Below, piece after piece: positions 34,157-46,900 of a stretch of 64,000 nt of DNA. The position numbers and the translations under genes are program-made. Source of the DNA: Paenibacillus xylanexedens (GTDB lineage Bacteria; Bacillota; Bacilli; Paenibacillales; Paenibacillaceae); assembly GCF_007680605.1 (NCBI RefSeq), contig NZ_VEIO01000006.1, positions 1 through 64,000 of the forward strand. The letters run 5' to 3'. Numbering within the stretch: the stretch's first letter is position 1; each line of letters opens with the position of its first letter. The notes beneath the pieces are model-generated. The model ran no database searches and had not been told where the DNA came from. It saw only the letters and a program-made list of their open reading frames with translations.

Positions 34157-35975
34157 CCAGCAGCCATTTGTTCGAGAACAAGTTACCGCGGAACCTTCCA
34201 AGCGTCAAACCGCTTACGCGACATGGAAAGCGTTCCGCTGGCTGATGTCCTATGTAAGCCGTCATAAGGGCTGGATGATCGTCGGCACATTGTCCGCCAT
34301 TGCTGCGGCTGTCATTGAGATATGGACGGGAAGTTTGATTGAGCAACTGACCACGCAGGCCGAGAAAGGGGCAGGGCCAATCGTACTGCAGATCGTTTAC
34401 GCGGTCTTTGTGGTCATCCTGATCGGTGTACCAGCGAAGTTTTTCATGAGTTTTGGCGTGGAGCGAAGCAGTGCTTCCGCGGTTCAGGATGTCCGTAACG
34501 ATGTCATGCGTCATATTGGCAAACTTCGGGTCTCCGATTTGGAAAAGCAGCACTCCGGTGACATGCTGTCGCGAATCAACAATGATCTGCAACTCATCCA
34601 GCAGTTTATGATTCGGGATTTTGCCCAGTGGTTTTATCACCCGCTATTGTTTATTGGCTGTTTCGCATATTTGATCTACCTCCAATGGGAGCTGATGCTG
34701 TACAGTCTGCTGTTATTTCCGGTAGCGTTGCTGGTTTCTCAATGGATTGGCAAGCAATTGGAGCGGTTGACGGAGGAAGCTCAGACCAATATGGGTCGAA
34801 TGAACGTGAACCTCCAGGATACGCTTGGGGGGATGCCTATTGTAAAAAGCTACCTGTTATCCGGGATGTTATCTCGATCCTACCAAGTGTTGTTGCAATT
34901 GACAGCTCAAAAAAAACTGGCCGTGAAAAAGCGGGAAGCCTGGGTTAACCCGTTGCTTTCTACACTGATGATCAGTCCGATCATTTTCGCAGTCAGTTAC
35001 GGAAGTTATTTGATCTATCAAGGGCAGTTAGGCGCGGGAGAACTCGTTGCCTTCTTATACTTGCTGAATCTGTGTCTTGAACCGCTGGAACATATTCCCG
35101 AGCTTATCACGCGTACGTTCGAAATGGCCGGTGCCTTAAGAAGGGTTTCCGACATCGTTGAGCAACCAACTGAAACAGAAAATGGCCGTTTCCTTCCGAA
35201 AGCGAACGCAACGCCTATTGAATTCAAGAACGTAACCTTTGGATATGAAGATCACTCTCCGATCCTGCGGAATGTGAGCTTCTCTGTACCGGAAGGCAAG
35301 ACGATTGCTCTTGTCGGAGCGAGCGGTGGAGGGAAGAGCACGGTGTTTAAGCTGATTTGCGGCTTTTATCCACTACCAGAGAAAAGCCAAGGTGAAATTC
35401 GCGTGTTCGGCAGCCGGATTGATGGTGCCGATCCGGAGCAACTGCGGTCACATTTTTCCGTGGTCACTCAGGATTCGTATTTGTTTAGCGGTACGGTTGC
35501 CGAAAATATTGGCTACGGGCAGGAGGGAGCATCGATGGAAGCGATTATTGAAGCTGCCAAAGTTGCTCAGGCGCATTCCTTCATTATGAAGCTCTCTGAT
35601 GGATACCAAACGTATGTCGGAGAGCGCGGCGGATTTTTGTCCGGTGGGCAACGTCAGCGTATCGCCATGGCTCGGGCTTTTTTAAAGGATGCTCCTGTGC
35701 TGTTGTTGGACGAGCCTACGTCGGCCCTTGATCCGGAGTCGGAAAGTGCGGTTCAGAAAGCACTGGGTGTATTGATGGAACAGAGAACAACGATGGTTAT
35801 TGCTCACCGACTTTCTACGGTACAAAGTGTCGACGAGATTTGGGTCATGGAACAGGGGAATATTGTGGAGAAGGGCACTCATGAACAATTGCTGGGGATG
35901 AATGGGTTGTATGCCCAGTCTTACTACCAGGAGTTTACCGAGTCCGCCGAACGCAGGGAGGTGGCGCACACATGA
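34146..35975 (+). CDS. pmxC: ABC half-transporter PmxC
   Basis: Type I ABC exporter half-transporter, 609 residues: a membrane domain of about six helices (about 35-335) fused to an ATPase domain. Walker A GASGGGKST is at about 391, the signature LSGGQRQRI at about 498, and Walker B VLLLDEPTSALD at about 519. ATG 34146 is preceded by GGAGG and overlaps pmxB; a TTG 24 bases upstream is less likely. It overlaps pmxD by 4 bases (ATGA), so the two are translationally coupled and probably form a heterodimer. In Paenibacillus polymyxa the homologues are linked to polymyxin export and producer tolerance. Confidence 0.93.
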   Translation: MEADQQPFVREQVTAEPSKRQTAYATWKAFRWLMSYVSRHKGWMIVGTLSAIAAAVIEIWTGSLIEQLTTQAEKGAGPIVLQIVYAVFVVILIGVPAKFFMSFGVERSSASAVQDVRNDVMRHIGKLRVSDLEKQHSGDMLSRINNDLQLIQQFMIRDFAQWFYHPLLFIGCFAYLIYLQWELMLYSLLLFPVALLVSQWIGKQLERLTEEAQTNMGRMNVNLQDTLGGMPIVKSYLLSGMLSRSYQVLLQLTAQKKLAVKKREAWVNPLLSTLMISPIIFAVSYGSYLIYQGQLGAGELVAFLYLLNLCLEPLEHIPELITRTFEMAGALRRVSDIVEQPTETENGRFLPKANATPIEFKNVTFGYEDHSPILRNVSFSVPEGKTIALVGASGGGKSTVFKLICGFYPLPEKSQGEIRVFGSRIDGADPEQLRSHFSVVTQDSYLFSGTVAENIGYGQEGASMEAIIEAAKVAQAHSFIMKLSDGYQTYVGERGGFLSGGQRQRIAMARAFLKDAPVLLLDEPTSALDPESESAVQKALGVLMEQRTTMVIAHRLSTVQSVDEIWVMEQGNIVEKGTHEQLLGMNGLYAQSYYQEFTESAERREVAHT

Positions 35976-37705
35976 AAAAGGGCGGATGGCTCTCACAAGT
36001 TAAAGAACTTGGCTATTTGCTGACATTTATGAACCGCAAGCAAAAAACGCAGTACGCCACTGGCCTGGCTGTAACGGCGCTCACCCAAACATTGTTTCTG
36101 ATCGCATTCAGTTTGGTCGTACATAATTTGGTTGATTTCGCCGTGTCCCGAGATACGTCCCTGATGGTGAATGCTTTTATCATTTTGGGCACGGCGCTGT
36201 TTCTGGAAAATATTATTTCACCCTGGTTCATTTACTTGTACCAGCGGAGTGTTGAGTTGACTGTACTGAACATCCGAAAGCGACTTTATGACAAGCTGTG
36301 CCGGGTCCGTCCGAAATTCCTGGAGCAAACCCACCATGGGGACTTGTTGTCACGGGTGAACAATGACGTAACGACAGTTGAGTTTACATTTTCACAGGTT
36401 TACTTCGTTTTGTTGCTACAAATTGTTTTTTGCATCGGCTCTATTGTTTCCATGGTGCTAATTGACTGGCGGTTTGCTGGCGTATCTTTCGTTATTCTAC
36501 TATTGTCCTCCGCGGTCAGCCTGAAATTTGCACGAGATATTCGTGTCTTGTCCGAACAAGGATTGCAAACGCTCGGTAAAATGACTGAAAAATTCAAAGA
36601 TTTCATGGGTGGCATTCAAATGGTGAAACTGTTCCGCATCCGTTCGATTTATAGCCAGTATGAGGCGTTGAACGAACAGATGACCCAGACGCTTCGGCAA
36701 ACTGCGCAGAAGAACGGCATGCAGGCTGCGGTGAATCATTTTATTAGCTACGTTACGTTCTGCGGCATTATCGTCATCGGTAGTCTTCTCTATGCCTACG
36801 GACTGATGGGAATGGGGAGTGTTGCTGCTCTGGCCGTTTTGCAAGTGAATCTGACACACGCTTTGTTGAACCTGGGGATGGTTCTGTCCATGACCCAGAA
36901 TTCGCTCGCGGGGGCTCACCGGATTCAAGAGGTACTTGCAGAGGAAGAGGAACCGGAGCGACTGGGATCTCCAGACAGCAAACATTTTTCGGATGCTGCG
37001 GTGGAGTTTCGCGATGTGGAATTTTCCTATCAGATGGATAAAAAGGTGCTTGAAGGCATGTCCATGAAGGTATTTCCCGGCCAAGTTGCAGCAATTGTGG
37101 GAGCCAGCGGCAGCGGCAAAAGCACACTGATCAAGCTGTTGCTCGGTTTTTATCCGGTGGACAGCGGAGAAATCTTGCTCCAAGGCAAAGCGTTTGGCCA
37201 TTACACGCTGGATGAAATCCGCAGGCAGATTGCTTACGTTCCGCAGGAACCGTTCTTGTTTACAGGCACAATCGAGGAAAATATCCGCTATGGCAAGCCG
37301 GAAGCTACGGATGAAGAAGTTGTGGAAGCTGCCAAAGCGGCATACGCTCATCATTTTATTCAGGAACTTCCTGAGCAGTATCAAACGTCGGTGGGAGAGA
37401 GAGGCGCATCGTTGTCAGGCGGACAAAGACAGCGCATTGCGATTGCGCGAGCGATTCTTAAGAATGCACCGATTCTCCTGCTGGACGAAGCAACCTCTGC
37501 ACTGGATAACGAATCCCAGCATTGGGTACAGCAGGCTCTGAACGTATTGATGAAGGGACGTACGACGATTCTTATCGCGCACCGTCTCAGCACCGTGGAA
37601 CATGCGGATTTGATTACGGTTATGAACCAAGGAACAGTCGTTGAGCGGGGCCGTCATCAGGAGCTGCTCGCACTCGGAGGTTATTACGCCCGGCTGTACG
37701 GTTAG
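35972..37705 (+). CDS. pmxD: ABC half-transporter PmxD
   Basis: Second exporter half, 577 residues: six membrane helices (about 22-310), then the ATPase with Walker A GASGSGKST (about 377), signature LSGGQRQRI (about 482) and Walker B ILLLDEATSALD (about 501-512). ATG 35972 has GGGAGGTGG upstream and overlaps the stop of pmxC. Its partner is PmxC; together they probably move the finished lipopeptide out of the membrane inner leaflet. The gene sits between pmxB and pmxE, the usual place in polymyxin loci. Confidence 0.93.
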   Translation: MKKGGWLSQVKELGYLLTFMNRKQKTQYATGLAVTALTQTLFLIAFSLVVHNLVDFAVSRDTSLMVNAFIILGTALFLENIISPWFIYLYQRSVELTVLNIRKRLYDKLCRVRPKFLEQTHHGDLLSRVNNDVTTVEFTFSQVYFVLLLQIVFCIGSIVSMVLIDWRFAGVSFVILLLSSAVSLKFARDIRVLSEQGLQTLGKMTEKFKDFMGGIQMVKLFRIRSIYSQYEALNEQMTQTLRQTAQKNGMQAAVNHFISYVTFCGIIVIGSLLYAYGLMGMGSVAALAVLQVNLTHALLNLGMVLSMTQNSLAGAHRIQEVLAEEEEPERLGSPDSKHFSDAAVEFRDVEFSYQMDKKVLEGMSMKVFPGQVAAIVGASGSGKSTLIKLLLGFYPVDSGEILLQGKAFGHYTLDEIRRQIAYVPQEPFLFTGTIEENIRYGKPEATDEEVVEAAKAAYAHHFIQELPEQYQTSVGERGASLSGGQRQRIAIARAILKNAPILLLDEATSALDNESQHWVQQALNVLMKGRTTILIAHRLSTVEHADLITVMNQGTVVERGRHQELLALGGYYARLYG

Positions 37706-37744
37706 CTTATCTACAAACAATCTCTAAAACGGGAGTGTGTCGAT

Positions 37745-40700
37745 GTGAGAGAAAATACCAACAAGCAATACGGATTAACGCAAGCCCAGCGCCGAATATG
37801 GTTTATGGAAATTATGAATCCGGGTACGTCCATCACGAAGCTTTCTGCGACCTACCAAATCACGGGTCAGATCGACACATCAATTCTGGAGCAAGCGGCG
37901 GTAGAGATCGTCAAAACCTATGACGCATTCCGAATCCGTCTTAGTGGGGATTTACAACATCCAACACAGTGGTTTGAAGAACTGGAGAATGTGCAAGCCA
38001 GAATAAGCCACCTCGAATTAGATACGACTGAACAATTTTATACATGGGTAAACGAAATAAGCGAAAAACCGGTAAGCGTGTTTGACGAAAACCTTTACCA
38101 ATTTACAATTATTCATTTTGCTAACGGTCAGGTATGGCTTAATTTGACGATAAATCATATCATTGCCGACGGTTTGTCCGTAAATGCTTTGTTGCATGCC
38201 GTGATGGAAAAATATCTGAAACTGCGTAAAGAAAAACGCAAGGAAAAAGGCAAAGAGAATGAGAATGGCAGAGATAAAGACATCTCAGGTAATGACCAGG
38301 CTCCCTCCTATTTGGATTATATTTCTGCTGAGCAAGAGTATGAGCAATCACAACGTTATCAAAAAGGCAAGGAATATTGGCTGTCAAAGTACAGCACGTT
38401 GCCTGAAACGACGGGCATTAAATCGGTGCCATCATTCTCCGTTGGCAGTGAGTCCAATAAACTCGCCATCACTTTGGATGGTTCCCGGTATGAACACATT
38501 CTGGCCTTCAGTGAGCGATATCAGGTCAGCTTATATACGTTATTTTTGTCCACCATGTACGCCCTGCTGTACAAGCTGACGGACAGCACCGATGTGCCCG
38601 TCGGCACGGTTTTCGCCAATCGTACCAGCAAAAAGGAAAAAGAAACCATAGGCATGTTCGTCAGCACCGTGGCCACACGGATTCATCTTGATCCAGACGC
38701 TCACCTGCTGTCCCTGATCCAGACCGTTTCCAAGGAAAATACGGCGGATTTGCGGTATCAGAAATATCCGTATAACCAATTGATCCAGGATTTACGTGAG
38801 CAACATGGACGCAACGATCTTTCGGAGTTGTTCCGCACATCTCTGGAATATTTGCCTCTAGAAATTGAGGAGTACGAAGAAATTAAAGTACGCCTGGAGG
38901 CTCATTTTGCCAGACATGAGATGGACGATCTGCTCTTACGCTTCGACCATATGCTGAATGAAGGACATGTTATTCTGCATGCTTCTTACCGTACTGGCCT
39001 GTTCGAAGAGGCCGAGATCGATCGGATTATGGAACAGTATGTAACTGTTCTGGATCAGTTTCTTCAGACTCCCGAATTACGGGTACGTGAACTTTCTCTG
39101 CTCAGTGATGAGGAGAGACATCGCATTCTGGACGTTTTTAATCCACCGGTGGCAGAGCTGGGCGAGGGAGAAGCGTTTCATCGATATATTGAAAAGTTTT
39201 CGCGGGAAATACCGGATCATCCGGCAGTCATCTATATGGACCAACAGCTGACGTATGGCGAATTGAACGAGCGTGCAGAACGGCTGGCTTCTCTCCTTCG
39301 TGAACAAGGCGTGGGAAGGGAGAGCATTACAGGGATCTGGGCGGAACGTTCTGTCGAACTGCTGGTTGGTGTACTCGCTGTTTGGAAAGCGGGCGGAGCC
39401 TATGTGCCGCTAGATCCTGATTATCCGGCGGAGCGAATCGAGTATATGTTAAGTGACAGCGAAGCATCGGTGTTGCTCACACAGCGTCATTTGTTGGAGC
39501 GGGCCGGAGGATGGCTGGCTGATGACAGGCTGAAGCTTCAAGCAGTTTATGCCATGGACGATGAGCAGATTTATACCGGGGATGCGGGTGGAATGGGATT
39601 TAAATCTGCCGACAGTGCTCCGCAAGACTTGGCTTATGTGATTTACACCTCGGGTACAACGGGACATCCTAAAGGTGTCATGGTTGAGCATGGTAGTCTC
39701 GTAAATACGGCGGATGCATACCGCCTTGAGTACCGATTGGATCAGTTCCCGGTACGGTTGTTGCAACTGGCGAGTTTCTCGTTTGACGTATTCGTCGGAG
39801 ATATCGCACGCACGCTGTACAACGGGGGTACGATGGTGATTGTGCCGAAGGATGACCGGATTGATCCAAACCGTTTATACGGCTGGATTCGGGATCAAAA
39901 CATTACGGTATTTGAATCGACGCCTGCGCTTATTTTGCCGTTCATGCAACATATCTATGAAGAAAAGCTGGACGTTAGCTCCATGCAGTTGCTGATTACC
40001 AGCTCGGATGCTTGCAGTGTCAACGACTATCGATTGTTACAGGAAAGATTCGGCGGACAATTCCGCATTATTAACAGCTATGGCGTGACGGAAGCGGCGA
40101 TTGACAGCAGCTTTTACGATGAGCCTTTGGACAAACTGCCGACGTCGGGCCATGTTCCAATTGGCAAAGCTTGGCTGAACGCCAGATTTTATATTGTTGA
40201 TGTTGCATTAAAGCCAGTGCCTATAGGGGTTCCGGGAGAACTTGTTATTGGTGGTGCCGGGGTAGCCCGCGGGTACTGGAACCGTCCCGACTTAACCGCA
40301 GAGAAGTTTGTAGAGAGCCCGTTTGTGCCGGGCGAACGTCTGTACCGGACAGGGGACTTGGCCCGCTGGCTGGAAGACGGAAACGTGGAATTCATCGGCC
40401 GGATCGACTATCAGGTGAAAATTCGCGGGTTCCGAATCGAACTTGGGGAAATTGAAACGGCTCTGTTACGTTATCCTGGCATTAAGCAGGCTGTAGTGAT
40501 CGACCGAACGGATGAGCAGGGGCAGAAGTATTTGTGTGGTTACGTGGCTGGCGATGTTTCTTTGCAGATAAGCGATCTGCTGTCTCAATTGAAGGAAGAG
40601 CTGCCTGTCCATATGATCCCGGCTCGATTTGTATCACTCGATAAGCTTCCCCTGACGCCGAACGGTAAAATTGATCGTAAAGGGTTGCCTGAACCGAGCG

Positions 40701-40970
40701 GTGAGGTAGAAGCAGGACATGAGTATGTAGCGCCTCGCACCTTGCTTGAAACAAGGATTGCTCTCATTTGGCAACAGGTGCTGGGTATTGCACGAGTTGG
40801 CGTTCAAGATGATTTCTTCGACCTGGGAGGCCATTCCTTGCGGGCCTCCTCGCTGGTTTCAAAAATTAGAAAGGAACTGCAAGTCGAGGTTCCGTTGCGG
40901 GACGTGTTTCGCTACACCACGATTGAACAGCTGGCCCAGAGAATCGGTAGCTTAAAGCAGCAGGAAACAT
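37745..40970 (+). other. Module 1: starter C, A(Dab), T
   Basis: The first C domain has NHIIADG instead of HHxxxDG and nothing precedes it, as in lipoinitiation C domains that join a fatty acyl-CoA to the first amino acid. It carries a lysine/glutamate-rich insertion at about 38218-38300. The A code DVGEISSIDK differs from modules 4, 5, 8 and 9 by Ser for Ala at pocket position 322. Confidence 0.9.
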
Positions 40971-43900
40971 ACGAGATTACAAAGGCAGCCCAGGCAGGGT
41001 ATTATCCGGTTTCATCTGAACAAAAGCGTTTGTACATCCTGCGCCAGCTTGACGGAGCCGAGCGCAGCTACAATATGTCGGCGGCGCTTCTTCTCGAAGG
41101 TGCTTTGGATCATATGCGTGTCCAGCAAGCATTTCGGGCACTGATTCAGCGCCATGAGACGCTGCGCACCGGGATCGAGCAGGTTCAGGGCGAGCTTGTG
41201 CAGCGCATCTATGATGAGGTTCAGTTTGCCGTGGATTATTTCCGGGCGAACGAGCAGGAATTAGGTCAAGTGGTGGAGGCTTATTATCGCCCGTTTGATC
41301 TGACCAAGCCGCCACTTCTACGTATTGGCCTGATCCAAGTCGCCGAGGATCGCCACATTCTGTTGTTTGATATGCATCATATCGTCTCCGATGGCATTTC
41401 GACTGCGTTGCTTTTCGACGAGTTCAGCCGCTTGTATCGGGGTGAGACGCTGGTTCCGCTAGACATTCAATACAAAGACTATGCTGTTTGGCAGCATTCC
41501 GAAGCCTATGGGCTGATGCTTGAGCCGCAGAAGAAGTACTGGCTGGAACAGTTGTCGGGTGAATTGCCTGTTTTGGAGCTACCGACGGATTACCCTCGCC
41601 CTGCGGTGCAGAGCTTTGACGGCCGGACTGTAAAGTTTTATATCGGACAAGAACGAACGGAGAAGCTGAAAGAACTTGCGGCACGGACGGGAACGACGCT
41701 GTATATGGTGCTACTGTCGGCGTATTCCATCCTGATGCATAAATATTCGGGTCAGGAAGATCTGATCGTAGGAACGCCGATTGCCGGAAGAACGCAAGAA
41801 GAAGTGCAACCTATCGTGGGCATGTTTATCAACACATTGGCCATTCGTAGCCGTCCAGAGCGTTCCAAGCCGTACCTTTCGTACCTTGATGAAGTTAAGG
41901 ACATCACACTCGGGGCTTTTGAAAATCAAAATTATTTATTTGAGGACTTGGTGGAAAGTCTGCACATTGCGCGCGCGACTGGCCGGAATCCGCTCTTTGA
42001 TACGTTCTTCTCCCTGCAAAATACGGAGAACGAGCGCATTGTCATCGAGGGGCTGGAGCAATCGTTTTATCCGCTGGAAAACCGGACATCCAAGTTCGAG
42101 CTGCTGCTTGATATTTCGGAGTTGGACGGTCAGCTTGAATGTCGGTTGGAGTACGCTACGGCTTTGTACAAACAGGAAACTGCGGAGCGATTCGCCAGAC
42201 ATTATGGCAAGTTGCTCGAAACCATCGTAGCGGAACCGGACGGGGACATTGCATCACTGGAGATGCTTACGGGGGAGGAAGTCCACGAGCTGATGCACGG
42301 GTTTAACGATTCGGAAGCGGACTACCCACGCCAGCAAACCATTCACGGACTGTTCGAAGAACAGGCAGAACTCTATCCGAATAATGTGGCTGCTGTGATG
42401 AATGAGAAGCAATTGACCTACCGCGAGTTAAATGAACAATCGAACCGCCTCGGACGAAAACTGCGGGAAACCGGAGTCGAAGCAGATCAGTTGGTGGCCA
42501 TTCTGGCCGAACGTTCCATTGATATGGTCGTCGGCATTCTGGCGATTCTCAAAGCGGGCGGAGCTTATGTGCCTGTCGATCCCGACTATCCGGAAGAGCG
42601 TATTCGTTTCATGATCGAAGATTCCGGCGCATCATTATTGCTGATCCAAAAGCATTTGCATGAGAAGACGGACTTTGCTGGAACTCGGCTCGAATTGCAT
42701 GATTATGTTTGGGGAGATGTCAAGGCAGACTTGGGGAATGCGCTGGATGTTTCGAACTTGGAACCAATATCTGGCCCGGACAATCTGGCCTATGTCATCT
42801 ACACATCGGGAACGACGGGTAAACCGAAAGGAACGTTGATCGAGCATAAAAACGTTGTGCGCCTCCTGTTTAATGACAAAAACCTGTTCGACTTTGGGCC
42901 GTCTGATACGTGGACGCTGTTCCATTCGTTCTGCTTTGACTTCTCTGTTTGGGAAATGTACGGAGCACTATTGTACGGAGGTAAGCTGGTCATTGTACCA
43001 CCGCTCACAGCGAAAAATCCAGCCGATTTTCTGGCACTGTTAGGCCGCGAACAAGTCACCATTCTGAACCAGACGCCAACGTACTTTTATCAACTGTTGC
43101 GGGAGGTCTTGGCAGATCATGTATACGATCTGCGGATTCGCAACGTCATTTTTGGGGGAGAAGCGCTCAGTCCTTTGCTACTCAAGGGCTTCAAGACGAA
43201 ATACCCTGATACGAAGCTGATCAACATGTATGGTATTACGGAGACAACGGTTCATGTGACATATAAGGAAATTACGTGGGTCGAGATAGAGGCAGCCAAA
43301 AGTAATATCGGTAAACCGATTCCGACACTGAGCGTATACGTTCTGGATGAGAACCGCCGTCCTGTGCCGATTGGTGTGGCGGGCGAAATGTATGTGGCCG
43401 GGGAAGGATTGGCCAGAGGATATCTGAACCGTCCGGATCTGACAGCGGAGAAGTTCGTCGATTCCCCTTTTGCGGAGGGAGAGAAACTGTATCGCTCGGG
43501 TGACTTGGCCGCCTGGCTGCCGGATGGCAACATCGAATATCTGGGACGGATCGACCATCAGGTGAAAATCCGTGGTTACCGGATCGAGCTGGACGAAATC
43601 GAGACTCAGCTTCTAAATGTTAAAGGCGTGGAAGAGGCAGTAGTGCTTGCTCGTGAGGACAGCGGAGGCGAGAAGGCGCTTGTCGCTTACTTTGTGGCGG
43701 ATCGTACGCTGACAGTCAGTGAAATGAGAACTTCGCTGGCTCAGGAAATGCCGGGTTATATGATCCCGTCATACTTCGTGCAGCTGGAGCGTATGCCGCT
43801 GACGTCCAACGGTAAAGTCGATCGCAAAGCACTGCCTGAGCCGCAAGGTGGCATGGACACAGGCGTTGAATACGTAGCACCGCGTAACCATTTGGAGGCT

Positions 43901-46900
43901 CAACTCGTGAAAATTTGGGAGGAAGTGCTGGGTTTTTCCGGCATTGGAGTCTTGAACAATTTCTTCGAGCTCGGAGGGCACTCCTTGCGGGCAACAAACC
44001 TTGTCAGCAAAATTCGGAAGGAAATGAACGTCGAACTCCCGCTACGCGATGTATTCCGCTATATGACGGTAGAGTCGATGGCCGAGGTTATTGCCAGCTT
44101 GGGAGAAACGAAACATACCTCCATTCCAAAAGCAGAGGAAAAAGCATACTATCCGGTTTCTTCTGCGCAAAAAAGGCTGTATGTCCTGAATCAACTGGAT
44201 AGCTTGGAGTTGAATTACAACCTCCCAAGCGCCTTGCGATTGGAAGGTGCTTTGGATGAGACCAAAGTGGAACGCGCACTGGACACTTTGGTAGCCCGTC
44301 ATGATATGCTGCGCACCGGTTTTGAAATCGTAGATGGAGAGCCAGTTCAACGTATCCATCCACATGCAGGTTTCAAGATCGAGAAGCTTCAAGCAAGTGA
44401 AGATCAGATTGCGTCCATTCTTGAAGGCTTTATTCAGCCTTTTGACTTGAGCGCGCCGCCTTTGCTACGTGCCCTGCTGATCCAACTGGGAGAAGAGCAG
44501 TTCCTGCTCGCACTGGATATTCATCATATTGGTTCCGACGGCCTTTCCATGGACGTAATACTGCGTGAATTCGTGCGGCTTTACAATGGGGAAGAGTTAC
44601 CGGAGATGCAGATTCAATACAAGGATTACGCTGTTTGGCAACAATCCGAGGAGCAACGGCAACGTATTGAGCGGCAGGAGGAATACTGGCGCGGGGTATT
44701 TAGCTCCGAGCTTCCGGTTCTTGAGCTACCATCTGACTTCTCGCGTCCAGCTGTTCAACAGTTTGACGGTCAAACGCTTACGTTTACACTGGATGCAGCC
44801 AAAAGTGAAGCACTTAAACGTCTTGCAGATGATACGGGCTCAACGCTGTACATGCTTTTGCTGGCCGCATACTCCGTATTGCTTCATAAATATGCGGGCC
44901 AGGAGGATATCGTGGTCGGCACGCCGATTGCCGCCCGTTCACACGCAGACCTGCAACCGATTATCGGCATGTTTGTCAACACGCTGGCTCTTCGTTTGGG
45001 TCCGGCGGCAGAGCGAACGTTCATGGAATACTTGCAGGAAGTGAAGGAAACGACGCTTGGAGCCTATGAGCATCAGGACTATCCGTTTGAGGAACTGGTG
45101 GAAACACTTCAGGTGAACCGGGATTTAAGCCGGAATCCGCTGTTTGATACGATGTTTTCTTTACAAAAGCACGAGAGCCTGGATTTAACGATGGAAGGTT
45201 TGCAATGGTCGTTGTTTGATATCGAGGAAAAGACAGCAAAGTTTGATCTTAGCTTGGATATTGTGGAAGCGGGGAGAGAGTTGGTTTGCAAGATTGAGTA
45301 TGCCACCTCGTTATTCAGACCGGAAACCATCGTACGGCTCGCAGGGCATTACGAGCATCTTCTGGAGTCGATCCTGGCTCAGCCGGGAGCGCGGATTGCG
45401 GATCTGGATTTCCTGACGGATAACGAAAAGCATGATTTGCTGGTTGGGTTTGACGTGTCCTCTCTGGCTCTCGCGAAACAGTCTTCCGAAGAGGAAGAGA
45501 GTACGGGCTTGGAAGCGGATGAAGCATGGAGGGAGAGAACGTTCCACGAGCAATTTGAGCAACAGGTGGCGCGTACGCCAGAAGCGCTGGCCGTTGTCTA
45601 CGAAGACAGCAAGCTGACGTATGCGGAGCTGAACGCCAAAGCAAATCGTTTGGCATATATACTACGGACGCACGGAGTGAAGCCTGAGCAGGTGGTTGGT
45701 ATTCTGGCTGGTCGTTCCACGGAGCTATTGATTGGGGTGCTTGCCGTATGGAAGGCAGGCGGCGCTTATGTACCGCTTGACCCGGATTATCCAGCGGAAC
45801 GGATCGAGTATATGCTCGCGGACAGTGGTGCATCTGTCCTGCTCACGCAGACTTGCCTGCTGGAGCAAGCAGAAGTCTGGCGTACTGATGCAAATCTGAT
45901 GCTGCAAACGGTGCTTGCGCTTGACGACGCGACAACGTACCAACTTGGAGGGAAAGAAGGGGCTGTAGGTACACAAACTTGGGATGAAACAGGCACTGAA
46001 GAGGGCGCTATGGTACAGGCGGAAGTGAAAGTAGCTGTTGCCGAAACCTCTGCCACAGCAGAAGCCGAGAAGAGCACACAAGCGGCAGATCCGATATCCA
46101 ATCCTGCAAATGTGAACAAGGCGGGTGATTTGGCTTACGTCATTTACACCTCAGGTACAACGGGCCGGCCGAAGGGCGTGGCAGTGGAACATCGCAGCTT
46201 GGTGAACACGGCATCTGGTTACCGGCGGGAATACCGTCTGGATCAGTTTCCGGTCCGGTTATTACAGCTCGCCAGCTTTTCGTTCGACGTGTTTGTCGGT
46301 GATATTGCGCGCACGCTGTACAATGGCGGCACCATGGTCATCGTACCGAAGGATGACCGAATTGATCCAAACCGTCTGTACGGCTGGATTCGTGACTATG
46401 CCATAACGGTGTTTGAATCGACTCCGGCGTTAATCATACCGTTCATGGAACATGTGTATGCCGAAGGTCTCGATGTCAGTTCGATGCAGTTACTGATCAC
46501 AAGTTCCGATGCGTGTAGCGTAGCAGATTACCGCACCTTGCAGGAGCGCTTCGGATCGCAGTTCCGTATTATTAACAGCTACGGCGTAACGGAAGCCGCG
46601 ATTGACTCCAGCTTCTATGATGAGCCGATGGAGAAACTGCCGAAGACGGGTAGTGTGCCGATCGGCATGGCGTGGCTGAATGCCAAGTTCTATATCGTGG
46701 ATGCGAATTTGAAGCCGGTGCCGATCGGCGTACTCGGGGAGCTTGTTATTGGCGGCGTGGGTGTGGCCCGCGGTTATTTAAACCGCCCGGATTTGACGGC
46801 GGAAAAATTCGTAGATAGCCCGTTCACCGCTGGGGAGCGGTTGTACCGGACGGGTGACCTGGCCCGCTGGATGCCGGATGGCAATGTAGATTTCATCGGT

